Shown: positions 1-9,638, counted from the stretch's first letter. The stretch is DNA of 64,000 bases from Herbaspirillum hiltneri N3 (GCF_001267925.1 NZ_CP011409.1:1426001-1490000), one strand, 5' to 3'. Made by a program: numbers and translations. Notes: a model not told the origin generated them from the letters alone.

Positions 1-162
1 ATGGCTGCAGTCGAAGAAATGTCGGCCCCGCCGGGGCAGTAGGAATGAAGGCGATGCCGCCTGTCGACGGCGACGTCGTGAAGTGAAGGAAGCAACCGTA
101 GCAACCGTAGCAACCGTAGCAACCGTAGCAACCGTAGCAGACGTCAACCGGGGATCACGCAG
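1..162. other. 3' end of an upstream gene (reading frame undecided) and cheR leader
   Basis: The window opens inside or just after an upstream gene. Frame 1 is open from the first base to a TAG at 40-42, frame 2 stays open to a TGA at 162-164, and frame 3 to a TGA at 87-89. None gives a tail I recognise, so I do not assign a product. Because cheR follows, a chemoreceptor or CheW/CheA end is the natural guess. The segment holds a 9-bp tandem repeat (listed separately) and a GGGGA ribosome-binding site 8 bases before the cheR ATG. Confidence 0.4.
91..139. repeat. 9-bp tandem repeat, 5.4 copies
   Basis: The unit AGCAACCGT is repeated five times perfectly, followed by AGCA, ending 23 bases before the cheR ATG. 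The unit length is a multiple of three, so copy-number change would not shift a frame running through it (frame 2 would read Val-Ala-Thr repeats). It lies just upstream of the cheR ribosome-binding site. No function is known to me. Confidence 0.95.
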
Positions 163-993
163 ATGAATTCCAGCATCGAGTCCATGGCACTGGATGTCAG
201 CGATCAGGAAATGCTGTTGTTTCAGCAGCTTTTCAGGGAGCACATCGGGCTGTACCTGCCTTTCTCGAAGAAGGCGCTGCTGTGCAGCCGCCTTTCGCGG
301 CGTCTGGGTGAGCTGAGTTTGTGCACTCTGAAGGAATACCATTCGCTGATTTCATTGCCGCACGAAGAGGCGGAACGGCAGCGCGCGATTGACCTGATCA
401 CCACCAACGAGACTTACTTCTTCCGCGAGCAGAAGCATTTCGACGCGCTGCGCGACGAAATCCTACCGCAGATCGACCGGCGTCATCCGCTGAAGGTCTG
501 GAGCGCCGCCAGCTCGACCGGCGAGGAAGCCTATTCCATCGCCATGGTGCTGGACGATCATCGCGGCCAGCTTCCGTGGAGCATCCTCGCCTCCGATATC
601 AGCCAGCGCGTGCTGTCGTTCGGTCGCCGCGCCTTGTATCCGATGGTGCGCGGCGAGCTGATTGCGCCGGCGTATCTGTCACGTTATTGCCTGCGCGGAA
701 CCGGCGAGTACGAAGGCCATTTCCTGGTCGACCAGAAGATCCGCAAGCGCGTGAGCTTCGAGCAGCGCAACCTGCTGAGCCTGCCGGCGGACATGGACGG
801 GCAGTTCGACGTCGTGTTTCTGCGCAACGTCATCATCTATTTCGATTTCCCGACCAAGGTCGACGTCCTGCGTTCCGTGGTCAACAAGCTGCGTCCCGGC
901 GGCTGGCTCATCGTCGGTCATTCCGAGTCGCTGCATGGCATGCCGCTGGAATTGCAGATGCACGCGCCGTCCATCTATCGGCGGCTGCCATGA
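163..993 (+). CDS. cheR: CheR, chemotaxis protein glutamate O-methyltransferase
   Basis: Transfers methyl groups from S-adenosylmethionine to glutamates on chemoreceptors, setting adaptation state. The 276-aa length is usual for CheR. The N-terminal helical domain is followed by the SAM-binding domain, with the motif WSAASSTGEEAYS around residues 108-120 and the FLRNVIIYF segment near residue 223. The start is an ATG 8 bases after GGGGA. The stop overlaps the next start (ATGA, 990-993), so cheR, cheD and cheB form one translationally coupled adaptation module. Confidence 0.96.
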   Translation: MNSSIESMALDVSDQEMLLFQQLFREHIGLYLPFSKKALLCSRLSRRLGELSLCTLKEYHSLISLPHEEAERQRAIDLITTNETYFFREQKHFDALRDEILPQIDRRHPLKVWSAASSTGEEAYSIAMVLDDHRGQLPWSILASDISQRVLSFGRRALYPMVRGELIAPAYLSRYCLRGTGEYEGHFLVDQKIRKRVSFEQRNLLSLPADMDGQFDVVFLRNVIIYFDFPTKVDVLRSVVNKLRPGGWLIVGHSESLHGMPLELQMHAPSIYRRLP

Positions 994-1559
994 CGCAACG
1001 CGTCTTCGTCAATCTGGGTGAGGTGTACTTCGGCCAGGGCGATCTGCAGGTGGAGACGCTGCTCGGCTCCTGCGTGGCGATCACGCTGTGGCATCCGGCC
1101 CTGCATTTCGGCGGGCTATGCCATTTCGTCTTGCCGGAGCGTCGCCATCCGGTGAAGCCGGATGCGGACGGCGAACACGCGCATGACGCGCCCGACGGCC
1201 GTTACGGCGACGAGGCCTTGTCGCGTTTGCTGGAACAAGTGCGGCTGCACGGCACCCGCATTGGAGATTACACGGTCAAGGTATTCGGCGGCGGCAACGT
1301 GCTGGGCCTGCCGTCGACCACACTGAGGATAGGCCAGGCCAACGCCGACTTCGCGCTCGACATCCTGCGGCAGCACCACATTCCGGTGACCGCGCAGGAC
1401 GTCGCCGGCGAGGGATACCGCTACCTGCGCTTCGACCTCAACAACGGCGACGTCTGGGTCAGGCGCGGCCACGGTGTTGCGCACGCGATGGAAAAAGTAC
1501 CTGCGGGCACTATGGGCAGGCCGCGACGCATTGCAGCGATCGGCAAGGAGCGGACATGA
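990..1559 (+). CDS. cheD: CheD, chemoreceptor glutamine deamidase
   Basis: Deamidates glutamines on chemoreceptors to glutamates, creating methylation sites for CheR. The 189-aa product starts at the ATG overlapping the cheR stop; the same frame is open upstream but that extension lies inside cheR. The expected catalytic Cys is C28 in LLGSC and the His is H45 in CHFVLP; a conserved [10 protein letters not shown] segment follows. The stop overlaps the cheB start (ATGA, 1556-1559). The last ~20 residues are basic and may be lineage-specific. Confidence 0.95.
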   Translation: MTQRVFVNLGEVYFGQGDLQVETLLGSCVAITLWHPALHFGGLCHFVLPERRHPVKPDADGEHAHDAPDGRYGDEALSRLLEQVRLHGTRIGDYTVKVFGGGNVLGLPSTTLRIGQANADFALDILRQHHIPVTAQDVAGEGYRYLRFDLNNGDVWVRRGHGVAHAMEKVPAGTMGRPRRIAAIGKERT

Positions 1560-2692
1560 CGATCAAGGTCATGATAGTCGACGACTCGTCGGTCGTGCGC
1601 CAGGTCATCCAGGATTTGCTGGAGCCCTGCCATGACATCAGCGTCATTGCGACGGCGCCGGACCCCATTTTCGCAATGGCGAAAATGCGCGCCAACTGGC
1701 CTGACGTCATCGTGCTCGATATTGAAATGCCGCGTATGGATGGCATCACCTTCCTGCGCCAGATCATGGCGATACGGCCGACGCCGGTGGTGATCTGTTC
1801 GTCGCTGGCTGAGCACAGCGCGACCGTGACGATGGAAGCGCTGGCGGCCGGCGCGGTCGGCATCATCACCAAGCCGCAGCTGGGCATACGCGATTTCCTA
1901 CAGGACAGTTCGGACGCTCTGATCACTGCAATACGCGCCGCTGCGCAGGCCCGCCTGCGACGTGCGCCGATGGCGCCGAATGCGTCGGCAAGCGCCGGCT
2001 TCGGCAATGAGTCTGAGCGCAACGCACGTCACGATTCCGTCGCCGCGGGCATCGCCGATGGCAGCCGGTTCACTGCGGACGTAGTGCTGGACCCGCCCGG
2101 CTACCTCGATGGGCTGATTCCGGCCACGCAGAGAATCATTGCCATCGGCGCCTCGACCGGCGGTCCGCAAGCACTGGAAAAAGTGTTGCGTGATCTTGAC
2201 ACGGAATGCCCCGGCATCGTCATCGTGCAGCACATGCCGGAGAAATTCACGCTCAGTTTCGCCAAACGCCTCAACGCCATTTCCGGCATCGAGGTCAAGG
2301 AAGCCGAACACCACGACCTGGTGTTGCCAGGACGCGCACTTGTTGCGCCGGGCGGGGTGCATATGATGGTCAAACGAGATGGCGTGCAGTACTATGTAGA
2401 AGTGGTCAACGGCCCCCTCGTCAGCCGTCACAAGCCCTCGGTGGACGTGCTGTTCCGCTCCGTCGCCAAAGCCGCCGGCAAGAATGCAGTCGGCATCATC
2501 ATGACCGGAATGGGCGACGACGGCGCGCGCGGCATGAAGGAATTGCACGACGCCGGCGCGTCAACATATGCACAGGATGAAAGCAGTTGCGTGGTCTTCG
2601 GCATGCCCAAAGAGGCAGTGTTGCAAGGCGGCGTGAGCGATGTGATTTCTCTCGAGAACATGTCTTCCGTGATCAACCAATATGGTTACTAA
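1556..2692 (+). CDS. cheB: CheB, chemotaxis response regulator protein-glutamate methylesterase
   Basis: Phosphorylation-activated esterase that removes receptor methyl groups, opposing CheR. The N-terminal receiver domain (residues 1-~125) has the acidic pair D9/D10 and phospho-acceptor D55 in [12 protein letters not shown] ~60-residue linker leads to the C-terminal esterase domain with IGASTGGPQ (nucleophile S200), IVQHMP and MTGMGDDGA. At 378 aa it is a little longer than the E. coli protein because of the linker. It overlaps cheD by 4 bases and is followed by a REC-EAL gene overlapping its end. Confidence 0.96.
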   Translation: MTIKVMIVDDSSVVRQVIQDLLEPCHDISVIATAPDPIFAMAKMRANWPDVIVLDIEMPRMDGITFLRQIMAIRPTPVVICSSLAEHSATVTMEALAAGAVGIITKPQLGIRDFLQDSSDALITAIRAAAQARLRRAPMAPNASASAGFGNESERNARHDSVAAGIADGSRFTADVVLDPPGYLDGLIPATQRIIAIGASTGGPQALEKVLRDLDTECPGIVIVQHMPEKFTLSFAKRLNAISGIEVKEAEHHDLVLPGRALVAPGGVHMMVKRDGVQYYVEVVNGPLVSRHKPSVDVLFRSVAKAAGKNAVGIIMTGMGDDGARGMKELHDAGASTYAQDESSCVVFGMPKEAVLQGGVSDVISLENMSSVINQYGY

Positions 2693-3929
2693 CATGACGC
2701 CCTTTGCCATTGAGACCTTGCTGATTGTCGACGACAGTCCCTTGCAACGTTTGCACACCGTCGGCCTGATGCGCGACCTCGGGGTGGAAATGATCTACGA
2801 GGCCGGCGACGGGCAGGAGGCGCTCGATCTGCTGGCGCTGCTGAAGCTGCCGCCGAGCCTGGTGATCGTCGATCTGGAAATGCCCGGCATGGACGGCGTC
2901 GAGTTCATCCAGCATCTGCAGGAAAGAAAACTGAATTTCCCCATCATCGTCGCTTCCAGCCGCGAGACCTCCTTGCTGGCCTCGGTGGAAACCATGATCG
3001 AGGCGCTCGGCATGCACGTGCTGGGGGCGTTGCAAAAGCCGCTCAACCAGGAAAAAATCATGGGCGCGCTGAAGTCGTTCAACAGCAATCCCGCCTTCCC
3101 GGCGAAGGACGATGCACTGCCTGCCGTCTGCGAAACCGAGTTGCCGGCGGCGATCCGCAATGGTGAAATCATCGCCTTCTACCAACCGAAGGTGGATATC
3201 CGCACCGGCATGCTCAAGGGCGTCGAAGCGCTGGCGCGCTGGATGCATCCGACCAACGGCATGGTGCCGCCCGACCGCTTCATTCCGCTGGCCGAACAGT
3301 GCGGCCTGATCCACGAGCTGACCTTGTCGATGCTGACGCAGGCGATGGCGCAGGCAGCGCTGTGGAATGAGCGCGGGCTGCCGCTGAAGGTGGCCGTGAA
3401 TCTGTCACCACTGTCGCTCGACATTCCCGGTTTCGTGCAGAAGATCGTCGACCTGCTGGCGCAGCATGCCTTGCAGGCGGATCAGATGGTGCTGGAAATT
3501 ACCGAAGGTTCGGTGGTGGCCAATCTCGGTACCGCGCTCGGCACGCTGGCGCGATTGCGCCTGAAGGGCTTTGGTTTGTCGATCGATGACTACGGTACCG
3601 GCTTCTCGTCGATGCAGCAGCTGGCGCGCATTCCGTTCACCGAACTCAAGATTGACCGTTCGTTTGTACACGGTGCGCATGCGCGCCAGAATTTGCGCGT
3701 GATCCTGCAGTCGGCACTGGACATGGCCAAACGGCTGGAGCTGGTGACCGTGGCGGAAGGCATCGAGACGATCGAGGACTGGCGTTTGCTGCAGGAGTCG
3801 GGATGCACGATAGGGCAGGGATATCTGATCGCCAGGCCGATGCCGGCCAACGATCTGCCGGTATGGCTCAAGGGCCATCATCGCCGCCTCGGGGAACTGC
3901 GTCCTGCCGCAGGCGCCGCCGAGACCTGA
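2682..3929 (+). CDS. REC-EAL response regulator, probable c-di-GMP phosphodiesterase (RocR-like)
   Basis: A 415-aa two-domain protein. The receiver domain (about residues 10-140) has the acidic pair D17/D18 and phospho-acceptor D64 in [10 protein letters not shown]. The EAL domain (about 155-400) keeps the residues expected of an active enzyme: VEALARW, the AVNLSP Asn, the LEITEG Glu, [15 protein letters not shown] and AEGIET. REC-EAL of this size resembles RocR of Pseudomonas (architecture match only). The ATG used overlaps cheB by 11 bases; a second ATG at 2694 just after the cheB stop is equally possible. Coupling to cheB suggests a link between chemotaxis signalling and c-di-GMP. Confidence 0.9.
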   Translation: MVTNMTPFAIETLLIVDDSPLQRLHTVGLMRDLGVEMIYEAGDGQEALDLLALLKLPPSLVIVDLEMPGMDGVEFIQHLQERKLNFPIIVASSRETSLLASVETMIEALGMHVLGALQKPLNQEKIMGALKSFNSNPAFPAKDDALPAVCETELPAAIRNGEIIAFYQPKVDIRTGMLKGVEALARWMHPTNGMVPPDRFIPLAEQCGLIHELTLSMLTQAMAQAALWNERGLPLKVAVNLSPLSLDIPGFVQKIVDLLAQHALQADQMVLEITEGSVVANLGTALGTLARLRLKGFGLSIDDYGTGFSSMQQLARIPFTELKIDRSFVHGAHARQNLRVILQSALDMAKRLELVTVAEGIETIEDWRLLQESGCTIGQGYLIARPMPANDLPVWLKGHHRRLGELRPAAGAAET

Positions 3930-3983
3930 GAACCAGTCCCGGGCCTTTCGCTGCAGACCGCGAACAGGTTCTGAACGCCTGGA

Positions 3984-4496
3984 TCAGGCCAGCAGTTCGA
4001 TCGGCTGGCCCTGCACTTGCACCAGGAAGTCATGGGCAACGCCGACGCCGGGAATCGCGATGTCCGGCGCAATCTCCAACAAGGGAATCAACACGAACGC
4101 GCGTTGCGCCATGCGCGGATGCGGCAGCGTCAGCACGTCGTCGGCAAGTTGCAGGTCGCCGTACAGCAGGATGTCAAGATCGAGGGTGCGCGGCGCATTG
4201 CGGTACGGCCGTTCGCGTCCATGTGCCAGTTCGATGGCTCGCAAGGCCGCGAGCAATGCATGCGGCGTGAGCGAGGTGTCGAGCTGCGCGACGGCATTGA
4301 CGTAATCGTCGCCACCGGCGTCCACCGGGGCCGTGCGGTACAGCCGGGATTGTTTGCCGAGCGAGGTGCCGGGCAACAGCGCCAGGCGCCGCAACGCATC
4401 TTCGACCGTGGCGCGGGCGTCGCCCAGGTTGCCGCCGATGCCGATGAAGGCGCGCGCAGCCGCTGCTGTTGCTGTTGTTGTTGCTGCAGGGGTCAC
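3984..4496 (-). CDS. folK: FolK, 2-amino-4-hydroxy-6-hydroxymethyldihydropteridine pyrophosphokinase
   Basis: Transfers pyrophosphate from ATP to hydroxymethyl-dihydropterin in folate synthesis. The 170-aa protein shows the HPPK pattern: IGGNLGDA, SRLYRTAPV, YVNAVAQL, the ERPYRNAPRTLDLDILLYG signature, and LPHPRMAQRAFVLIPLLEI. It begins with GTG at 4494-4496, overlapping the pcnB TGA. The first ~14 residues are an Ala/Thr stretch encoded by a GCA/ACA-type triplet run, not part of the usual fold, so the true start may vary or this is a repeat-derived extension. Last gene of the five-gene minus operon. Confidence 0.94.
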   Translation of the reverse strand: MTPAATTTATAAAARAFIGIGGNLGDARATVEDALRRLALLPGTSLGKQSRLYRTAPVDAGGDDYVNAVAQLDTSLTPHALLAALRAIELAHGRERPYRNAPRTLDLDILLYGDLQLADDVLTLPHPRMAQRAFVLIPLLEIAPDIAIPGVGVAHDFLVQVQGQPIELLA

Positions 4497-5920
4497 GCGT
4501 CGCCGTCGGAGGACGACTTGCCGCCGCCTTCGCCGCCCTCGCCACCGCCGCTCTTGCTGCGGTTGCGGCCGCCGCGGCGCTTGCGTTTGCGGGCTGCCGG
4601 CGCGGGACCTGCGCCGGGGCCTGCGGAAGCTGCACCGGCAGCGCCGCCTGCAGCCGGCTTGCGCGCCAGCAGCGCTTCGCGGCCGGAACTATCGGCTTCC
4701 ATGAAGGCGGTCCACCAGTCGCCCAGTTCGGCATCGATTTCACCGGAGGCGCAACGCAGCAGCAGGAAGTCGTAACCGGCGCGCAGGCGCAGGTGTTCCA
4801 GCAATTTATAGGGAGCCTTGCCGGTGCGGCGCTCGAAACGCGGCTGCATGGCCCAGATGTCGCGCATGTCGGACGCGATCTTGCGTTGCAGGGCGAGCTT
4901 TTCGGTCTGTGCATTGAGCACATCGTCGGCGGCCAGGTGCAGCGCCGGGATCGGATATTCGCCGGCGGCCTGGTAGGCGCGCCATTTTTCCAGCACCTGG
5001 TGCCACAGCATCGAGGCGAACAGGAAGCCCGGCGAGACCGGCTTGCCCTGTTTGATGCGGGCATCGGTATTGGCCAGCGCCAGCGTGACGAATTTTTCGC
5101 CGAGCGGTTGTTCCAGCACGACGTCGAGCAGGGGCAACAGGCCGTGGTGCAAGCCTTCCTTGCGAAGCTGTTGCAGGCAGGCCAGCGCGTGGCCGCTCAT
5201 GAGCAGCTTGAGCATTTCATCGAACACACGCGCCGCCGGCACGTTGTTGATGAGCGGCGCCATGACCGGGATCGGCGCGCTGGTGGCGGCATCGATGCTG
5301 AACTTGAGCTTGGCGGCGAAGCGCACCACGCGCAGCATGCGCACCGGGTCTTCGCGATAGCGCGCTTCCGGCGCGCCGATGATGCGCAAGGTCTTGGCGC
5401 GGATGTCGGCGATGCCGCCGTGGTAATCGAGCACCGTTTGCGTCGCCGGATCGTAATACATGGCGTTGATGGTGAAGTCGCGGCGCACCGCGTCTTCATG
5501 CTGTTCGCCGAAGGTGTTGTCGCGCAGCACGCGACCGTGTTCATCCTTGGGCGCGGCGTCGGCCGAGCTGCCGCGGAAGGTGGTGACTTCGATCAGCTCC
5601 TGGCCGAACATCACGTGCACGATCTGGAAGCGGCGGCCGATGATGAAGGCGCGCCGGAACAATTGTTTGATCTCTTCGGGCGTGGCGTTGGTGGCGACGT
5701 CGAAGTCCTTGGGCTTGACCGACAGCAGCAGGTCGCGCACCGCGCCGCCGACGATGAAGGCCTTGAAGCCGGCCTCCTGCAAGGTCTGGGTGACGCGGAT
5801 CGCGTTCGGCGACACCAGTTGCAGATCGATGCCGTGCTGCTTCTGGCTCAGTACGGTGGGCTCGGTGGTGTCGAGCTCTTTTTTCTTGCCCAGGAAGGAG
5901 CGGATGAATTTTTTGATCAT
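4493..5920 (-). CDS. pcnB: PcnB, poly(A) polymerase I
   Basis: Adds 3' poly(A) tails to RNA, which in bacteria promotes decay. I start it at ATG 5918-5920 (MIKKFIRSFLG...), giving 475 aa; upstream codons in this frame lie inside the HAD gene. The nucleotidyltransferase core has IVGGAVRD (58-63 region) and KDFDVAT with D72 and D74, then RRFQIVHV, EDPVRMLRVVRFAAKL and the RNA-binding helices. The C-terminal ~55 residues are Ala/Pro/Gly rich ending in a basic KRKRRGGRNRSKSGGG tail, likely RNA-binding and disordered. It overlaps the HAD stop (ATGA) and the folK start. Confidence 0.95.
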   Translation of the reverse strand: MIKKFIRSFLGKKKELDTTEPTVLSQKQHGIDLQLVSPNAIRVTQTLQEAGFKAFIVGGAVRDLLLSVKPKDFDVATNATPEEIKQLFRRAFIIGRRFQIVHVMFGQELIEVTTFRGSSADAAPKDEHGRVLRDNTFGEQHEDAVRRDFTINAMYYDPATQTVLDYHGGIADIRAKTLRIIGAPEARYREDPVRMLRVVRFAAKLKFSIDAATSAPIPVMAPLINNVPAARVFDEMLKLLMSGHALACLQQLRKEGLHHGLLPLLDVVLEQPLGEKFVTLALANTDARIKQGKPVSPGFLFASMLWHQVLEKWRAYQAAGEYPIPALHLAADDVLNAQTEKLALQRKIASDMRDIWAMQPRFERRTGKAPYKLLEHLRLRAGYDFLLLRCASGEIDAELGDWWTAFMEADSSGREALLARKPAAGGAAGAASAGPGAGPAPAARKRKRRGGRNRSKSGGGEGGEGGGKSSSDGDA

Positions 5921-6597
5921 TGCGCGTGGGCGTCGAAGAGATTCAGGATGGGCCAGCCTTGGGCAATCGCATGCGCCCTGAGCTTGTCGTTCGGGTTGGT
6001 GGCGACCGGGTGGGTGACGGCGGCCAGCAGCGGGATGTCGTTTTGCGAATCGCTGTAGAAATGGCTTTGCGGGAAATCGGCGATGCTCTTGCCTTGTTCC
6101 TGCAGCCAGGCCTGGGTGTGCACGATCTTGCCCGGGCCGAAGGTCGGTGTTCCCGCCAAGCGGCCGGTGACGTTGCCTTCCGCATCGAACTCCGGCAGCG
6201 CGGCGATCAGATGATGCACCTTGAACAGCTTGGCGATCGGCTCGGTGACGAAGCTGTTGGTGGCGGTGATGATAGCGACCAGGTCGCCGGCATCGAGGTG
6301 TTTTTGCACCAGCGCGAGGGCGGCGGGCACCATGGATGGTTTGATGACTTCGTCCATGAACTGCGCATGCCAGGCATCCAGCTGCGCACGCGGGAATTTC
6401 GACAGCGTGCCGAAGGCGAACTCGAGGTACTTCACCGGATCCAGCGTGCCGGCCTGGTAATGCGCGAACCATTCGTCGTTGGCTTTGCGGAAGGCGGTGG
6501 CGTCGATGGCGCCGGTGCGCGCGAGGAACTCGCCCCACTCATGGTCGGAGTCGATCGGGATCAGCGTATGGTCGAGGTCAAATAAAGCGAGATTCAT
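5917..6597 (-). CDS. HAD superfamily IB phosphatase (SerB/HisN-like)
   Basis: A 226-aa haloacid dehalogenase hydrolase. Motif I is LFDLDHTLI with the nucleophile D7 and D9; motif II is the IITATNSF segment; a late GDS-type motif appears as FYSDSQNDIPLL. The subfamily IB pattern fits small-molecule phosphomonoesterases such as phosphoserine or histidinol-phosphate phosphatase; the substrate cannot be read from sequence. It overlaps hda upstream and pcnB downstream by 4 bases each. This hda-HAD-pcnB order is common in Burkholderiales (family knowledge). Confidence 0.9.
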   Translation of the reverse strand: MNLALFDLDHTLIPIDSDHEWGEFLARTGAIDATAFRKANDEWFAHYQAGTLDPVKYLEFAFGTLSKFPRAQLDAWHAQFMDEVIKPSMVPAALALVQKHLDAGDLVAIITATNSFVTEPIAKLFKVHHLIAALPEFDAEGNVTGRLAGTPTFGPGKIVHTQAWLQEQGKSIADFPQSHFYSDSQNDIPLLAAVTHPVATNPNDKLRAHAIAQGWPILNLFDAHAQ

Positions 6598-7301
6598 GGC
6601 GTTTCGTTTTCAGCTTCCTGTTGAAGAAGGTCGCGTAGCAGCGGCAGGGTAATGGGACGCTTGGTTTCGAGCGAATAGCGATCGAGCGCGTCGAGCATGC
6701 GCGACAGCGAAGGCATGTCGCGCCGGTAATGCGTGAGCAGGTAAGACAGGATCGCGACCGACACTGCCATGCCGCGCGCCTGTGCCGATTGTGTCAGCGC
6801 GGCGATCTTTTCGTCATCGGTCAGGCCGTGCAGCTGGTAAATCAGGCCCCAGCCGAGGCGCGTGCGCAAGTCTTCGCGCACCTGCAACTGCGCCGGCGGC
6901 TGCGCGCCTGCGCTGACCAGATAACCGCCCCGTTCGCGGATCTGGTTGAACAGGGCGAAGGCGGCGATCTGTGATGCCGGCGGCAATTGCTCGCAGTCGT
7001 CCAGCAGATAACATTGAATGGATGGGTCGTAATCGAAAGCGCTGTCATCGGCATCGGCGGGGATCAGGCGCGAGCCGATTGCGCCTTCCTGCGCGCCTGC
7101 ATGCGCCAGCGAGTGCAGCAGATGCGTTTTGCCCGCGCCGGTTTCGCCCCAGAGATAGATGAAGCGGTCGTTCAGGGTCGGTTGCGCGTGCGCCGCGGCG
7201 ATGTCTTGCAGGCGTTGCAGCAATTCTGCATTCTGGCCTGTCACAAACGTGTCGAAAGTCGGCGGCTGCTGCGCGCTCAAATCCAGCAGAAGTTGTCTCA
7301 T
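6594..7301 (-). CDS. hda: Hda, DnaA regulatory inactivator
   Basis: AAA+ DnaA homologue that, with the sliding clamp, stimulates hydrolysis of DnaA-ATP and prevents re-initiation. The protein is 235 aa, without the DnaA DNA-binding domain, as expected. The N-terminus MRQLLLDLSAQQ resembles the clamp-binding peptide; Walker A is GETGAGKTH (52-60); Walker B is around YLLDDCEQL. It overlaps the permease stop at its start and the HAD gene at its end, so it is translationally coupled both sides. Confidence 0.93.
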   Translation of the reverse strand: MRQLLLDLSAQQPPTFDTFVTGQNAELLQRLQDIAAAHAQPTLNDRFIYLWGETGAGKTHLLHSLAHAGAQEGAIGSRLIPADADDSAFDYDPSIQCYLLDDCEQLPPASQIAAFALFNQIRERGGYLVSAGAQPPAQLQVREDLRTRLGWGLIYQLHGLTDDEKIAALTQSAQARGMAVSVAILSYLLTHYRRDMPSLSRMLDALDRYSLETKRPITLPLLRDLLQQEAENETP

Positions 7302-8386
7302 GTCTCGCTATTGTAGAAACTGCTGCTCAGGTAATGCTGGCGCAGGTGGCGTACCACCACGGACATGATCGCCGAGGCGGGCAGGGCCAGCAGCACGCCG
7401 ACAAAACCGAACAACTGACCGAACGCCAGCAGCGCGAAGATCACCATCAGCGGATGCAGGCCGATGCGTTCGCCCACCAGTTGCGGCGTCAGGATGAAGC
7501 TTTCCAGCACCTGGCCGATGCCGTAGATGATGGCCACGGCGACCAGGCCGTACAGTCCGGTGAACTGCAGCACGGCGGCGATCAGCGCCAACACCAGGCC
7601 GAGGCCGAAGCCGACGTACGGAATGAACACCAGCAGGCCGGTCAGGATGCCGACCGGCAAGGCAATGTCGAAGCCGGCGATGGCCAGCGCAACTGAATAA
7701 TAGGTCGCCAGGATCAACATGACCAGCAACTGGCCGCGCAGGTATTGCGCCAGCAGGTCGTCGACTTCTTCGGTCATGGCACTGATCTTGCCGACCCAGC
7801 GGCGCGGAATCATGCCGCGCAGGCGCTTGATGAAAGGATGCCAGTCTTGCAACAGATAAAACAACACCATCGGAATGAACAGCAGGTTGGCGGCCCAGGT
7901 CAGCAGGGCGGTGCCGCCGATTTTGGCCGAGGCCAGCACCGAGGCCCAGATTTCATCGCCGCTGGTGGCCAGCTGCTGGGTCAGGATGCGCTTGATGCCG
8001 GTGATGTCGAGGCGCACGTGGATGCCGAACTCGCTCAGGCGCGGCGCCACCTTGGCGTTGAGTTTGTCGAGGAAATTGGGAATCTGCTGTTGCAGCAGCG
8101 GAATTTCCTTCACCAGCACCGGCACGACGATCAGGATCAGCGCCAGTCCGGCCAGCACCAGCAGCAGGATGACGATCAGCACCGCCATCACGCGCGGCAG
8201 CAAAAACGGCCCGATGCGGCGGCGCGCCAGCCAGTCGACGCCCGGATTGAGGGCGTAAGCCAGGATGGCGGCGGTGACGAACGGGGTCAGCATCGGCCCC
8301 AGCAAGATCAGGAGGCCTACCAACAAGAGCCCTAAGGTGAGCCACAACAAGCTTTGTTTTTGCTCATCCGTTAAAGAAAAAGGCAT
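7298..8386 (-). CDS. AI-2E family transporter (PerM/YdiK-like permease)
   Basis: A 362-aa integral membrane protein with about eight hydrophobic segments: two at the N-terminus (from ~residue 12), a long amphipathic region (~90-200) and a C-terminal cluster with the IPYVGFGLGLVLALIAAVLQF stretch. This is the PF01594 pattern, whose members export autoinducer-2, act as Na+/H+ antiporters or remain unassigned, so the substrate is open. It is first of the minus operon, and its 5' end faces purM. Its stop overlaps hda. Confidence 0.88.
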   Translation of the reverse strand: MPFSLTDEQKQSLLWLTLGLLLVGLLILLGPMLTPFVTAAILAYALNPGVDWLARRRIGPFLLPRVMAVLIVILLLVLAGLALILIVVPVLVKEIPLLQQQIPNFLDKLNAKVAPRLSEFGIHVRLDITGIKRILTQQLATSGDEIWASVLASAKIGGTALLTWAANLLFIPMVLFYLLQDWHPFIKRLRGMIPRRWVGKISAMTEEVDDLLAQYLRGQLLVMLILATYYSVALAIAGFDIALPVGILTGLLVFIPYVGFGLGLVLALIAAVLQFTGLYGLVAVAIIYGIGQVLESFILTPQLVGERIGLHPLMVIFALLAFGQLFGFVGVLLALPASAIMSVVVRHLRQHYLSSSFYNSET

Positions 8387-8500
8387 GGAAATAGGGCTTT
8401 AGATGAATCGGTTTGTTAAAATCACGGTTTACTTCAGGTTTCAGCGGCCTTGTTGCCGCAGATACTCCTCTATTTTACCGCCTCCAGTGCCAATATCATC

Positions 8501-9544
8501 ATGACTTCATCATCCAATGTTTCCCTTTCCTACCGCGACGCGGGCGTCGACATCGATGCGGGCGACGCTTTAGTCGAGGCTATCAAGCCGTTTGCCAAGC
8601 GTACGACCCGTGAAGGCGTGCTGGGCGGGATCGGCGGTTTCGGCGCGTTGTTTGAAATCAGCAAGAAATTCAAGGAACCGGTGCTGGTGTCCGGCACCGA
8701 CGGCGTCGGCACCAAGCTGAAACTGGCTTTCCACCTGAACCGGCATGACACCGTCGGCATCGACTTGGTCGCAATGAGCGTCAACGACATCCTGGTGCAG
8801 GGCGCCGAGCCGCTGTTCTTCCTCGATTACTTCGCCTGCGGCAAGCTCGACGTGGCCAGCGCCACCGATGTCATCAAGGGCATTGCCAAGGGCTGCGAGC
8901 AAGCCGGCTGCGCGCTGATCGGCGGCGAAACCGCTGAAATGCCGAGCATGTATCCCGACGGCGAATACGACCTGGCCGGCTTCGCCGTCGGTGCGGTGGA
9001 GAAGTCCAAACTGATCGACGGCACCAAGATCGTTCCGGGCGACGTCGTGCTGGGCCTGGCCTCGTCGGGCGCGCACTCCAACGGCTATTCGCTGGTGCGC
9101 AAGATCCTGGACGTCGCCAAGCCTGACCTGAACGCCGATTTCCACGGCCGCAAGCTGGCCGATGTGCTGCTGGAGCCGACCCGTATCTACGTCAAGCCTT
9201 TGCTGGCGCTGATGGAAGCGATGGAAGTCAAGGGCATGGTTCACATCACCGGTGGCGGCCTGGTCGAGAACATCCCGCGCGTCCTGCAAGACAACCTGAC
9301 TGCCGTGCTGGACGGCAAGTCATGGGCCATGCCGCCGCTGTTCACCTGGCTGCAGCAGCATGGCGGCGTGGCCGACGCCGAAATGCACCGCGTCTTCAAC
9401 TGCGGCATCGGCATGACCGTGATCGTCTCCAAGGAAAACGCTGCTGCTGCCGAAGCGCAGCTGAAGGCGGCCGGCGAGACCGTGTTCCGCATCGGTGAAA
9501 TCCGAGCCCGCGCTGAAGGCGAAGCACAGACGATTGTTGTATAA
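8501..9544 (+). CDS. purM: PurM, phosphoribosylformylglycinamidine cyclo-ligase (AIR synthetase)
   Basis: Closes the imidazole ring in purine synthesis (FGAM + ATP to AIR). I use ATG 8501 ([17 protein letters not shown]), giving 347 aa, the normal length; the frame is open back to 8450 but those residues do not belong to the family. Visible family segments are [65 protein letters not shown] and [19 protein letters not shown] box at 8417-8422 may be its -10, without a clear -35. A bidirectional terminator follows. Confidence 0.96.
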   Translation: MTSSSNVSLSYRDAGVDIDAGDALVEAIKPFAKRTTREGVLGGIGGFGALFEISKKFKEPVLVSGTDGVGTKLKLAFHLNRHDTVGIDLVAMSVNDILVQGAEPLFFLDYFACGKLDVASATDVIKGIAKGCEQAGCALIGGETAEMPSMYPDGEYDLAGFAVGAVEKSKLIDGTKIVPGDVVLGLASSGAHSNGYSLVRKILDVAKPDLNADFHGRKLADVLLEPTRIYVKPLLALMEAMEVKGMVHITGGGLVENIPRVLQDNLTAVLDGKSWAMPPLFTWLQQHGGVADAEMHRVFNCGIGMTVIVSKENAAAAEAQLKAAGETVFRIGEIRARAEGEAQTIVV

Positions 9545-9581
9545 ATACCATCGGCATTCCTGTCCGGCAACGCCGGACAAT

Positions 9582-9615
9582 AAAAAACGGCTGCAAGCAA
9601 TTGCAGCCGTTTTTT
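9582..9615. terminator. Bidirectional intrinsic terminator between purM and anbu
   Basis: A perfect 15-bp inverted repeat: six A then CGGCTGCAA, loop GCAA, TTGCAGCCG then six T. The A and T tracts let it work on both strands, closing the convergent purM and anbu transcripts. Confidence 0.95.
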
Positions 9616-9638
9616 ATTTGGGCGATCCGAAAGACCGA

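Noticed and set aside
576..989. N-terminal extension of CheD
   Set aside because: It lies entirely within cheR in another frame and has an Arg-rich composition typical of a shadow frame.
4493..6538. A 681-codon fusion of HAD and PcnB on the minus strand
   Set aside because: The first ~205 codons read the HAD gene in a wrong frame; PcnB starts at 5920.
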